DNA from: Microbacteriaceae bacterium PS02067
GTDB taxonomy: Bacteria > Actinomycetota > Actinomycetes > Actinomycetales > Microbacteriaceae
Length of the DNA stretch: 38,368 bases
Direction: 5' to 3'
Assembly: GCA_029960085.1 (NCBI GenBank)
Contig: JASCPG010000026.1
Location: forward strand, 1 to 38,368
The notes beneath the pieces are model-generated. The model saw only the letters and a program-made list of their open reading frames with translations, searched no databases and was not told where the DNA came from. A program made the translations under genes and the position numbers. Positions 31,562 to 38,368 of the stretch are shown one piece after another; the first letter of the stretch is position 1, and every line of letters begins with the position of its first letter.

Positions 31562-31758
31562 GCCGCGGTCTGTACACGCCCTGCGGCGATGAACTTCTCG
31601 ACCTGGTCGCGCTCGTAGCGGACCGAGCGGCCGATGCGGGTGAATGCCGGGCCGATGTTGCGATAGCGCCAATCGGCGAGCCCCTGAACGTTGACGCCGA
31701 GCCATTCGGAGACTTCCTTCGGTGTGAGCAGCGCGCGCTGCTGTTGAGTCTCAGCCAT
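31558..31758 (-). CDS. Excisionase-like helix-turn-helix protein
   Basis: A 66-residue protein of the helix-turn-helix 17 (AlpA/Xis-like) type: LLTPKEVSEWLGVNVQGLAD, then WRYRNIGPAFTRIGRSVRYE and a final helix. GGAGG lies five bases before the ATG. It is the first gene of the leftward early block, divergent from the repressor-like gene and integrase. An excision or lytic-start regulator role is expected from family and place. Confidence 0.75.
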   Translation of the reverse strand: MAETQQQRALLTPKEVSEWLGVNVQGLADWRYRNIGPAFTRIGRSVRYERDQVEKFIAAGRVQTAA

Positions 31759-32031
31759 GTTTTCCTCCCTGGTATGTGTGTGTGGTCCGATCCCGTTTGG
31801 CGCCGCATCTCACTAGCGGGGCCCGCTCTTGCGGATGGTCTGTTTCGCGCCACTCGCCTACTGACCGGGCCCTGAGCGGGCATCGGCTTACGTTGTCGCT
31901 CTGCCCCTCTCGGGGTTCCAGCGAGTAGCTATTTCGTCAGAACCGACTTGCGTAGCTTCCGACATTGCTCAGCAAACCACATCTTGCGGTATCGTGTCAA
32001 CTAGTACGCAATCGGAACGATTGGAGAACAG
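31759..32031. promoter_or_regulatory. Divergent control region of the element
   Basis: This 273-bp gap separates the leftward excisionase block from the rightward repressor-integrase pair and must hold both promoters. An inverted pair GCCCGCTC (31821-31828) and GAGCGGGC (31874-31881) lies within it. On the plus strand TATCGT (31990-31995) precedes a start codon with GGAG, and TTGCTC (31965-31970) is a weak partner at 19 bases. It is the likely genetic switch. Confidence 0.45.
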
Positions 32032-32583
32032 ATGACAGAGCGCGCGACGAGAATCGACCTGCTGGGCGGTGAACGCTGGATCCTGCCGGGAAAGCCGCGC
32101 CTCTCGGTCTACTCGAGCTTCGCTGTCGAGTTCTTCGACTACGCCCACAGCACGGTGCCACCGTCTACACATGACGCCCGAGTGCAGGTCACGTGGAGTC
32201 GCACGCTCAGGCGATACGTCGCTGAACGGTTTGAGGCTGTCGGCACCGCTGATGATCCAGTCACAGCCGAGAGCATCCGGGGCGTGCCGATCGCGCACTT
32301 CATCGAGTGGGCGTGCGAGGTCGTGCCGGGGCTAGTTCGCGATGACAACGGCCGCGACATGCTGGCGCCGGACTATTACGCGCTCGATGCACTTACCTCG
32401 GCCCGAGAGCGCGGCCCAGACGGTGTGACGCTGGCTCTCGTAGCCGGTGCCTACCGAGCTGCAGATGTCGCGCGGTGGAAGCCCGCCTATCGGGTAGCCG
32501 AGCTGTTCGGCGTGCCGCCCCGGACTGCCTCTCACTGGGTCAAACTCGCACGCGAGCGCGGGCATCTTGTCGATTCGGAGTAA
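32032..32583 (+). CDS. Candidate repressor of the element
   Basis: A 183-residue protein starting MTERATRIDLLGGERWILPG with GGAG a few bases upstream. Its C-terminal 40 residues (WKPAYRVAELFGVPPRTASH, then WVKLARERGHLVDSE) form a convincing helix-turn-helix. The N-terminal domain is unknown. It lies between the divergent control region and the integrase, five bases before it, which is a usual site for an immunity repressor; this role is inferred. Confidence 0.65.
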   Translation: MTERATRIDLLGGERWILPGKPRLSVYSSFAVEFFDYAHSTVPPSTHDARVQVTWSRTLRRYVAERFEAVGTADDPVTAESIRGVPIAHFIEWACEVVPGLVRDDNGRDMLAPDYYALDALTSARERGPDGVTLALVAGAYRAADVARWKPAYRVAELFGVPPRTASHWVKLARERGHLVDSE

Positions 32584-32588
32584 GGGCG

Positions 32589-33821
32589 ATGGCTAGGGCA
32601 TGGATCACGGATCGGTGGACCCGCTCCCCCATCGACCGCCACGGCAACCCGCAGGATCCGAAGACGAAGGATCACGGCAAGGGATCGCGGTGGCGGGTCG
32701 ACTGGTACGAGCAGCAGCCTGACGGCACACGCAAGCTGCGCGGGAAGTCGTTTCGGACGAAGCCGCTCGCTGAGGCTTACCTCGCGAAGGTCGAGCATGA
32801 CATCCGGTCCGGCGTGTACCGGACAGACCGCGACGAGAGCCGCACAGTGGGCGCAACGGCGCGCGATTGGCTCCGCTCGAGGCAGAAGGCCAAGCCGAGC
32901 ACGATCGCCGCTTACAGCCACGATCTGCGCGTGTGGATCGAGCCCGCGTGGGGTGCTCGCCGGCTGGGGGGAGTGAAGACTCTCGACGTCGAGAAGTGGC
33001 TCGGCGAGCTGCGCGACGGCACCGCGCCGCGCGCCTACGCGATCGAGTACAAGACCGAGCGTGCGGGGCTCGGCGCATCGAAGGTGCGACGGCTCCACTC
33101 GATCCTGTCGGGCACGTTCAGCTACGCCGTGCGGCACAACTGGATGGACACAAACCCAGCCCGCGGCGTCGAACTGCCCGAGGCGCCGGACGCCGAGCAG
33201 GTGTTCCTGTCGATTGATGAGCTCGAGGCGCTGGCGGATGCGACGTCGACGGCGAGTGACCGGGCACTGATCCACTTCCTCGGCTACGTCGGTGCGCGTA
33301 TCGGCGAGGCGGTCGCGCTGCGTGTGCGGGATCTCGACCTCGAGGCGCGGCGCGCGACGATCCGAGAGACAGCGACAACGGATGCCGAGGGTAGGGCGAC
33401 GTTCGGCGCTCCGAAGACTGGCAAGGCGCGCACGGTGCCACTCCCGGGCTTTCTCGCCGACGAGCTGCGTGCGATCACACGCGCGGCCGAGTCGGATGCG
33501 TTCGTGTTCCGCACGCCGCGAGGCGCGGGCCTGAACGTGCACAACTGGCGTGCCCGGCAGTGGTCCGATGCCGTGGAGGGTGCTGGCCTAGGCGAGATCG
33601 GGCTCACGCCGCACAAGCTCCGCCACACGGCGGCGAGCCTCGCGATCGGCGCGGGCGCCGACGTCAAGCTGGTGCAGCGAATGCTCGGGCACAAAGACGC
33701 CGCCGAGACACTGAACACATACGCGAAGCTGTGGCCGGACAGCCTCGATGAGGTCACCGATCGGATCGAAAAGCGCCGCAGAAAGGCGCTGAAGAAGGCC
33801 CGTCGCTCCGAGTCATCATGA
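32589..33821 (+). CDS. int: Tyrosine-type site-specific integrase
   Basis: A 410-residue tyrosine recombinase that would integrate and excise the element at tRNA-Lys. The N-terminal arm-binding part includes GSRWRVDWYEQQPDG; the SAM-like core-binding domain covers about residues 85-185. The catalytic set is complete: Arg237 in GARIGE, Lys276 in GAPKTGK, His342 and Arg345 in PHKLRH, His368 in LGHKD, and Tyr378 in LNTYAK. GGAG lies eight bases before the ATG. The stop codon lies within the right-hand 22-bp repeat that also occurs near attL. Confidence 0.95.
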   Translation: MARAWITDRWTRSPIDRHGNPQDPKTKDHGKGSRWRVDWYEQQPDGTRKLRGKSFRTKPLAEAYLAKVEHDIRSGVYRTDRDESRTVGATARDWLRSRQKAKPSTIAAYSHDLRVWIEPAWGARRLGGVKTLDVEKWLGELRDGTAPRAYAIEYKTERAGLGASKVRRLHSILSGTFSYAVRHNWMDTNPARGVELPEAPDAEQVFLSIDELEALADATSTASDRALIHFLGYVGARIGEAVALRVRDLDLEARRATIRETATTDAEGRATFGAPKTGKARTVPLPGFLADELRAITRAAESDAFVFRTPRGAGLNVHNWRARQWSDAVEGAGLGEIGLTPHKLRHTAASLAIGAGADVKLVQRMLGHKDAAETLNTYAKLWPDSLDEVTDRIEKRRRKALKKARRSESS

Positions 33822-33832
33822 CTGAATCATGA
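33811..33832. repeat. Candidate integrase arm-type site, right end
   Basis: This 22-bp sequence is identical to 18141-18162. It contains the palindrome AGTCATCATGACT and a TCATGA, and it overlaps the integrase stop codon. It lies about 60 bp from the att core. Confidence 0.65.
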
Positions 33833-33848
33833 ATATGACCGCAACAAG

Positions 33849-33889
33849 AAACCGCCCCTCACCAAGTAATCCCTGGTGAGAGGCGGTTT
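33849..33889 (-). terminator. Terminator supplied by the element for tRNA-Lys
   Basis: Arms AAACCGCC (33849-33856) and GGCGGTTT (33882-33889), extended by CTCACCA/TGGTGAG, enclose a nine-base loop. On the minus strand it follows the tRNA 3' end and runs into TTTCTTGTT. On the plus strand it follows the integrase. It replaces the old tRNA terminator now stranded at 17939-17974. Confidence 0.75.
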
Positions 33890-33893
33890 ATTG

Positions 33894-33928
33894 GTGCACC
33901 CCCTGGGACTCGAACCCAGAACCCACTG
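33894..33928 (-). repeat. attR: 35-bp att core within tRNA-Lys
   Basis: These bases equal 17981-18015 exactly and form the 3' half of the working tRNA-Lys gene. After insertion the tRNA is kept whole by the element's own copy of this sequence, including an encoded CCA just outside the repeat at 33892-33894. Confidence 0.93.
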
Positions 33929-33967
33929 ATTAAGAGTCAGTTGCTCTGCCGATTGAGCTAGAGGTGC
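33895..33967 (-). tRNA. tRNA-Lys (anticodon CTT)
   Basis: A 73-nt tRNA reads GCACCTC at its 5' acceptor strand and GGGGTGC at its 3' strand, with discriminator A and an encoded CCA. The D arm is GCTC...GAGC, the anticodon loop CTCTTAA within ACTGA/TCAGT, and the T arm CTGGG-TTCGAGT-CCCAG. It is the attachment site of the element and appears fully functional. Confidence 0.96.
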
Positions 33968-34069
33968 GTTCCGCGGATGCCCCTACATGCGAGGCGAACC
34001 GAGGATCAACGTTACCATCCCGATGCGCTTCCTCGCGAATCGAGGCCGCAGTCCGCGTATCCTTGAGGC

Positions 34070-34912
34070 GTGACCTCCCCCGCCACAGCGCCCGCATGGA
34101 GCGTGCCCTTCGACGGTGACCTGTCCGACGATCTCGCCCTGGCCCTGCGCCTCGCCGACGCCGCCGACGCCGTTGCGATGTCCCGCTTCGACGCCGCCGA
34201 TCTCGACGTGCAGGTGAAGGCGGATGCCTCGCCGGTCACCGAGGCCGATCTCGCGACCGAGCAGGCGATCCGTGGCATCCTTGCGCAGGAGCGCCCTCAG
34301 GACGGTGTCTTCGGCGAGGAGTTCGGCGCCTCGGGAACGAGCGCGCGCCAGTGGATCATCGATCCGATCGATGGCACGGCGAACTACCTCAAGGGCATCC
34401 CGATGTGGACGACCCTCATCGCCCTCACCATCGACGGCGTGCCGCGTGTCGGCGTCGCGAGCCAGCCCGCGATCGGCCGTCGGTGGTGGGCTGCGAGCGG
34501 TGCGGGCGCCTGGACGAACGTCCCGGGTGGCGAGCCGCGCCGCATCCAGGTGTCGAGCATCTCCGAGGTCGCCGAGTCGAGCGTGAGCTTCCAGTCGATC
34601 GCGCAGTGGGACGAGGTCGGGCGCGCTGAGGACCTCATCCGCCTGAGCCGTGCCGTCTGGCGTGACCGTGGCTACGGCGACGCGTGGCCGTACATGTTGC
34701 TCGCCGAGGGGCGCCTCGAGTTCGTCGCCGAGTTCGGGGTCAAGGAGTACGACGTCGCGGCAGTCGTCCCGATCATCCACGAGGCCGGCGGGCGGTTCAC
34801 CGACATCGACGGCACCGACAGCATCGGCTCGCTTTCCTCGCTTGCGACCAACGGGCGCCTCCACGACGCCTACCTCTCCCTGCTGAACGACCACGACGAA
34901 ACGGCACAATGA
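34070..34912 (+). CDS. hisN: Inositol-monophosphatase-family phosphatase, probably histidinol-phosphatase
   Basis: A 280-residue metal-dependent phosphatase of the inositol monophosphatase family. Metal-binding motifs are GEEFG (Glu83/84), DPIDGTANY (Asp98, Asp101) and YDVAAVVPIIHEAGG near the end. The GYGDAWPY segment is like that of actinobacterial HisN proteins, which dephosphorylate histidinol phosphate, but inositol phosphate hydrolysis cannot be excluded. The GTG start has no binding site, and a TATCCT box lies six bases before it (34058-34063), so the mRNA may be leaderless. It overlaps the next gene as ATGA. Confidence 0.82.
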   Translation: MTSPATAPAWSVPFDGDLSDDLALALRLADAADAVAMSRFDAADLDVQVKADASPVTEADLATEQAIRGILAQERPQDGVFGEEFGASGTSARQWIIDPIDGTANYLKGIPMWTTLIALTIDGVPRVGVASQPAIGRRWWAASGAGAWTNVPGGEPRRIQVSSISEVAESSVSFQSIAQWDEVGRAEDLIRLSRAVWRDRGYGDAWPYMLLAEGRLEFVAEFGVKEYDVAAVVPIIHEAGGRFTDIDGTDSIGSLSSLATNGRLHDAYLSLLNDHDETAQ

Positions 34913-35499
34913 CCTCGGCGCTCCCCCGCACTCTCTCCGTCCTCGCCGCGCTCGGCCTCAGCGCCGCACTCTTCGCCGGGTGCAGCGGCGGAGCGTCGCC
35001 GGCACCCACCGGGAGCGCGGACGGCGGCGGAACCCCCACCACCGCCCCCACCGACGCGCAGCCGAAACCGTCCGCCGATCCCACGGCGACCATCGTTAGC
35101 GCAACCTGCGACAGCATCGTCGTCCCGGACATCCACAGCCAGCTCACCTCTCAGGGCTGGAGCTTCAAGCAGACCGACTTCACGGCCGGTGGGGTCACCC
35201 TGCCCGGCGGCATCCAGTGCACCTGGGCGGACTACAACGTCGCAGCCGGCGGGAACCTCATGCTCTTCGGCTGGGCGCCGATCACCGAGGCCCAGGCCCG
35301 CACGATGAAGGACGGGCTGATCGCCGAAGGCTGGATCGCCGACCAGGCCAGCGGCAACTCCTTCATCACCGAAGACCCGATGCAGGCGCTGAGCGTCGAC
35401 GACGACGGCTACGGCATGACCTACCAGTTCGGTGACGGCTGGGTGACGGTGGCCGACACGAAGCAGAACCTGCTTCTCATCCAGCGCCCACAGAGCTGA
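34909..35499 (+). CDS. Lipoprotein of unknown function
   Basis: A 196-residue exported lipoprotein. The signal peptide ends in LFAGC (Cys25), followed by a long Gly/Ala/Ser/Thr/Pro linker to about residue 60, then a globular domain starting ATCDSIVVPDI. The ATG overlaps the HisN-like stop, so the two are translated together. No family is recognised. A strong hairpin follows the stop codon. Confidence 0.75.
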   Translation: MTSALPRTLSVLAALGLSAALFAGCSGGASPAPTGSADGGGTPTTAPTDAQPKPSADPTATIVSATCDSIVVPDIHSQLTSQGWSFKQTDFTAGGVTLPGGIQCTWADYNVAAGGNLMLFGWAPITEAQARTMKDGLIAEGWIADQASGNSFITEDPMQALSVDDDGYGMTYQFGDGWVTVADTKQNLLLIQRPQS

Positions 35500-35506
35500 G
35501 CGCGCA

Positions 35507-35546
35507 ATGACGAAGGCCGGACCCCCACGGGTCCGGCCTTCGTCAT
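35507..35546. terminator. Bidirectional terminator between lipoprotein and tmRNA
   Basis: Perfect 18-bp arms ATGACGAAGGCCGGACCC and GGGTCCGGCCTTCGTCAT enclose CCAC. It can stop both the plus-strand hisN-lipoprotein transcript and the minus-strand tmRNA, whose 3' end lies 24 bp away. There is little T-richness after it. Confidence 0.8.
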
Positions 35547-35569
35547 CCTGTCGCGTGACAGTGGCATCG

Positions 35570-35935
35570 TGGAGCTGGGGGGAATCGAACCCCCGTCCAA
35601 CGCTGAGATACTGCGTCTTCTCCGGGCGCAGTCTGTAGAGACGTTCTGCTCGGCTCCGACCTTTGTCACAGACACCTAAGTCGACGAGCCCAGTCTCAGA
35701 AGAGTCCCGCGTGACGTCGAGACCCCGTCACACAGCAAGATCCCTAGATGACGCCAGGGTCCGTAGCGGGATCGCCTACGGTCTGACGGACTTCAGGCTC
35801 GCTTAGGCAGCGAGGGCGAAGTCGTTGCGCTTTGCATCGGCAACTATTGGTTCGCAGAGGTCGTTTACGAGATAACCCTGCATCCTCGGCCCGCTTCCCG
35901 CAGCTTCACAGGCGCTGTCGAAACCGATCAGCCCC
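35570..35935 (-). ncRNA. ssrA: tmRNA (transfer-messenger RNA)
   Basis: A 366-nt tmRNA that rescues stalled ribosomes together with SmpB. The 5' end GGGGCTGATCGGTTTCGACA and the 3' end carrying the T arm GGTTCGATTCCC and acceptor CAGCTCC form the tRNA-like domain. The tag frame reads ADAKRNDFALAA followed by TAA, with the ALAA end typical of actinobacteria. CCA is not encoded. smpB lies 760 bp away. Confidence 0.95.
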
Positions 35936-36020
35936 GGAGGCCACATGGCGAAGTGAGCCACTGTCACGCTGTGGAGTTGTCCTCGGCATCCTCTCGGACC
36001 CGAGCATTACAGTCTATCCC

Positions 36021-36686
36021 ATGAGCGAAGTCATCATCACAGTCCGTGGCGAAAGCGAGACCCACATCGCCCCCGAGCGCGCCGTCGCACACGTCACCGC
36101 CTCCGCCGACGGTCCCGACCGCGGCGTCGTCGTCGAGCAGATCGCGAGCCTCGCCCAGCCCGTTCGAGCCGACCTGCAGACCCGCAAGGACGCCGGTGGG
36201 CTCGCAGACTGGGCGAGCCAGCGCGTCTCGGTCTGGTCGGATCGCCCCTGGAACAACGAGGGCCGCCAGCTCGACCTCGTCCATCATGCCTCCGTCGAAC
36301 TCACCGCGACGTTCACCGACGTGCTGGCGCTCTCCGACTGGCTGAACGCCCTCGGTGCCACCGACGGCTGGCAGGTCGGCGTCGTCGAGTGGCAACTCAC
36401 CACCGAGACCCGCGCGAGCGTCGAGCGCGAGGTCGCCATCGCGGCCGTAGCGGTCGCCGTCGAGCGCGCGACCGCCTACGCGACCGCGATCGGCAAGACG
36501 ACGGTCACACCCGTGCAGATCGCCGACCTGGGGCTCCTCGGCGGCGGCTCGCCCGAACGGCCGGCACCGCGGATGTTCGCGAAGGCCGCGATGATGGATG
36601 CCGCGGGCTCCGGCCCCGCCGTCGAGTTCCGCCCCGACGACATCGTGGTCACTGCCGCCGTGGAGGCGCGGTTCGAGGCATCCTGA
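36021..36686 (+). CDS. SIMPL-domain (DUF541) protein
   Basis: A 221-residue protein of the SIMPL family, beginning with IITVRGESETHIAPERAVAH and carrying the paired alpha/beta repeat of that family (LVHHASVELTATFTD; RERVAIAAV-like helix; PVQIADLG). The molecular role of the family is poorly defined. No signal peptide is seen, so it is probably cytoplasmic. No ribosome binding site is present; TACAGT (36008-36013) lies seven bases before the ATG, consistent with a leaderless mRNA. It ends nine bases from the convergent smpB. Confidence 0.78.
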   Translation: MSEVIITVRGESETHIAPERAVAHVTASADGPDRGVVVEQIASLAQPVRADLQTRKDAGGLADWASQRVSVWSDRPWNNEGRQLDLVHHASVELTATFTDVLALSDWLNALGATDGWQVGVVEWQLTTETRASVEREVAIAAVAVAVERATAYATAIGKTTVTPVQIADLGLLGGGSPERPAPRMFAKAAMMDAAGSGPAVEFRPDDIVVTAAVEARFEAS

Positions 36687-36695
36687 CCGGAGAGG

Positions 36696-37172
36696 TCAGT
36701 CGCCGAGCCTGTTGCGGCTGCGCATCGCCCGCTCCGCCTCGCGCTTGTCCTCGCGCTCTCGGATCGTCTGGCGCTTCTCGTACTCGCGCTTGCCCTTCGC
36801 GACCGCGATCTCGACCTTCGCGCGCCCGTCGGAGAAGTACAGCTTCAGCGGGATCAGGGTGTAGCCGCCCGCGCTGATCGCGTGCGACAGCTTGATGATC
36901 TCCGCCTTGTGCAGCAGGAGCTTGCGCGTGCGCTTGGAGGAATGGTTCGTCCAGTGCCCCTGCGAGTACTCGGGGATGTGCACGGCATCCAGGTACGCCT
37001 CGCCGCCGTCGATGTACGCATAGCCGTCGCTGAGGTTCGCACGGCCCTCACGCAGTGACTTCACTTCCGTACCGGTGAGCACGAGCCCCGCCTCGTACGA
37101 CTTCTCGATGGTGTATTCGTGGCGCGCGCGACGGTTGGTCGCGACGACCTTCTCCCCGCGTTCCCTGGGCAT
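36696..37172 (-). CDS. smpB: SsrA-binding protein SmpB
   Basis: A 158-residue SmpB that binds tmRNA and brings it to stalled ribosomes. Family motifs are present: [40 protein letters not shown], and the basic C-terminal tail [24 protein letters not shown] lies six bases before the ATG. It follows ftsX on the same strand. Confidence 0.96.
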   Translation of the reverse strand: MPRERGEKVVATNRRARHEYTIEKSYEAGLVLTGTEVKSLREGRANLSDGYAYIDGGEAYLDAVHIPEYSQGHWTNHSSKRTRKLLLHKAEIIKLSHAISAGGYTLIPLKLYFSDGRAKVEIAVAKGKREYEKRQTIREREDKREAERAMRSRNRLGD

Positions 37173-37221
37173 GGTGACTCCTCGTTCTGATGGGCAGCCT
37201 GTCAGCCTACCCCAGACGGGC

Positions 37222-38136
37222 TCAGGCGCGCAGCCACCGTCGGATCGCGAACCCGGCCGACAGTGCGGCCAGCACGAGCCCGATCACGATGATGACGGGG
37301 ATCACGATCGCGGCATCCTGCATGTTCACCCAGTCGGTGATGAAGCTCACGCGGCCCTTGAGGTACCCCTCCACGCCGAAGTACACCCCGGCGACGATCG
37401 CACCGCCCGCGAGGACGGAGCCGATGAACGCGGCGATCACGCCCTCGAGGATGAACGGCGTCTGGATGAAGCGGTTGGATGCCCCGACGAGGCGCATGAT
37501 GCCGACCTCCCGCCGCCGCGCATACGCCGACAACCGGATCGTCGTCGAGATGAGCAGCGCCGCGGCGATGAGCATGAGTCCGGCGATCCCGACGGCGATG
37601 TAGGTCGCGACGGTGAGCGCGGAGAAGAGCGGCTCGAGGTACTGCATCTGGTTCTTGACGGCCTCGACGCCCTTCGCGCCGGAGAACGCCTCGGTGATGA
37701 CATCCGACTTCTCGGGGTCGACGAGCCCGACCCAGTACGTGTTGCCGAGCTGCGCGGGCGTCACGTAGTCCTTGTACTCGTCGCCGTAGAGATCGAGGAG
37801 GTTCTGGTAGGCCTCGTCGGCAGACTCGAAGCGCACATCCCGCACGATCCCCTGCAGTGCGGGGCTCGCCAGGCGGTCGGCGACGGCGGCCAACTCCTCA
37901 TCGGTCGCGGCACCGTCGACGCAGGTCGCGACGGTCGAGTCGTCGCGACACATCACGATCGACACCTGCGCGCGATCGACCCAGTAGTCGCGCATCTTGC
38001 CGATCTGCATTTGCATGAGCATCGCCGCGCCGACGAACGTCAGCGACACGAACGTCACGAGCACGACGGAGATCACCATCGAGGCGTTACGCCGCAGGCC
38101 CGAAAGCGCCTCGGCGAGGATCAGACGCACCCTCAC
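37222..38136 (-). CDS. ftsX: Cell division permease-like protein FtsX
   Basis: A 304-residue membrane protein of the FtsEX complex, which controls peptidoglycan hydrolases at the division site. There is one transmembrane segment near the N-terminus ([20 protein letters not shown]), an extracellular domain of about 140 residues with a Cys pair, and three C-terminal segments with the cytoplasmic [18 protein letters not shown] motif. The GTG start overlaps the ftsE stop (GTGA). Confidence 0.95.
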   Translation of the reverse strand: MRVRLILAEALSGLRRNASMVISVVLVTFVSLTFVGAAMLMQMQIGKMRDYWVDRAQVSIVMCRDDSTVATCVDGAATDEELAAVADRLASPALQGIVRDVRFESADEAYQNLLDLYGDEYKDYVTPAQLGNTYWVGLVDPEKSDVITEAFSGAKGVEAVKNQMQYLEPLFSALTVATYIAVGIAGLMLIAAALLISTTIRLSAYARRREVGIMRLVGASNRFIQTPFILEGVIAAFIGSVLAGGAIVAGVYFGVEGYLKGRVSFITDWVNMQDAAIVIPVIIVIGLVLAALSAGFAIRRWLRA

Positions 38137-38368
38137 GAGGTCGGCCCCACTTCGTCTTCGTCGGATGCCAGCCCGAGCCGCTCGGCGACGGTCATGTCGT
38201 CGAGGTCGAGACCGTCGAGCTGCACCACCGGCGCGTCGATCACGATCGGCCGGGTCTGCGGCTTGGTCTCGCGTGCGGGCGGCTCGGGGGGCGGCGCGGC
38301 CGGCGCGGGCGCCTGCGCGGGCTCGGGGCTCGCGTGGTACGGGGAGGCGGCGGGAGCCTCTGCAGGCG
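38133..38368 (-). CDS. ftsE: FtsE C-terminal extension (partial gene)
   Basis: Only the last 78 codons of the gene are in the window; the ATPase domain lies beyond the right edge. The visible part is a Pro/Ala/Glu-rich linker followed by IVIDAPVVQLDGLDLDDMTV and [17 protein letters not shown]. The stop overlaps the ftsX GTG. Identity as ftsE rests on position and the known ftsE-ftsX order. The long tail is beyond the usual end of FtsE and is likely a lineage-specific extension. Confidence 0.75.
   Translation of the reverse strand, partial: PAEAPAASPYHASPEPAQAPAPAAPPPEPPARETKPQTRPIVIDAPVVQLDGLDLDDMTVAERLGLASDEDEVGPTS

Larger units (their letters stand above)
17981..33928. mobile_element. Integrated element of about 15.9 kb in tRNA-Lys (satellite or reduced prophage)
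   Basis: The element is bounded by a perfect 35-bp direct repeat that is the 3' half of the tRNA-Lys gene. A tyrosine integrase ends about 70 bp from the right repeat. Inside, most genes run on the minus strand as overlapping sets: excisionase-like gene, DNA-binding and replication-like genes, tail chaperone-like gene, tape measure, and small genes. The plus strand carries a repressor-like gene with the integrase on the right and two small genes on the left. I find no terminase, portal, capsid, major tail, baseplate or lysis gene. The genes present show no frameshifts. It may be a phage satellite with a private tail-length module or a deleted prophage. Confidence 0.9.

Noticed and set aside
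17981..33928. Conjugative integrative element (AICE)
   Set aside because: No FtsK/TraB-type translocase or relaxase was seen, while tape measure and chaperone-like genes point to a phage origin.

Overview
The window is high-GC DNA from an actinobacterium. Frequent GGATGCC/GGCATCC codon pairs, many ATGA/GTGA gene overlaps, several probably leaderless genes, and an ftsE-ftsX-smpB-tmRNA neighbourhood all point to the Microbacteriaceae, most likely Microbacterium or a close relative. This assignment is an inference from composition and gene content.

Bases 1-920 hold no convincing gene. They carry four copies of an exactly 76-bp element with terminal inverted repeats, plus small GC-rich tandem repeats. 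Bases 921-13231 form a catabolic island. A thiolase, scoB and scoA operon on the minus strand is divergent from an IclR regulator. It is followed by a nine-gene minus-strand operon with nearly every junction overlapping: an ABC transporter of the branched-chain amino acid/hydrophobic acid type (livKGFHM), an acyl-CoA synthetase, a TetR regulator, a 3-hydroxybutyrate dehydrogenase and an alpha/beta hydrolase. Together they read as a route from a short hydroxy or keto acid (probably 3-hydroxybutyrate or its esters) through acetoacetate and acetoacetyl-CoA to acetyl-CoA. A MarR regulator with an MFS exporter (13405-15062), and a membrane-anchored protein coupled to a secreted alpha/beta hydrolase (15242-17400), follow on the plus strand.

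Bases 17401-17938 are a frameshifted, truncated IS3-family transposase. Bases 17981-33928 are an integrated element of about 15.9 kb in the 3' end of a tRNA-Lys(CTT) gene. It is bounded by a perfect 35-bp duplication of the tRNA 3' half. A tyrosine integrase lies next to the intact tRNA, and a 22-bp repeat with palindromic TCATGA-type sites lies inside each end. The element has an integrase, an excisionase-like gene, a candidate repressor, a coupled replication-like block, a terminator pair, and a tail-like block with a tail-assembly-chaperone-like protein and a TP901-type tape measure protein. Further small genes follow, with possible cargo at the left end. I see no terminase, portal, capsid, protease, major tail, baseplate or lysis gene, although the remaining genes look intact and tightly coupled. 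It is either a strongly reduced prophage or a phage satellite that carries its own tail-length module. This is the most interesting part of the window.

Bases 33892-38368 return to core chromosome: tRNA-Lys, a HisN-like phosphatase with a coupled lipoprotein, tmRNA, a SIMPL-domain protein, smpB, ftsX and the C-terminal end of ftsE.
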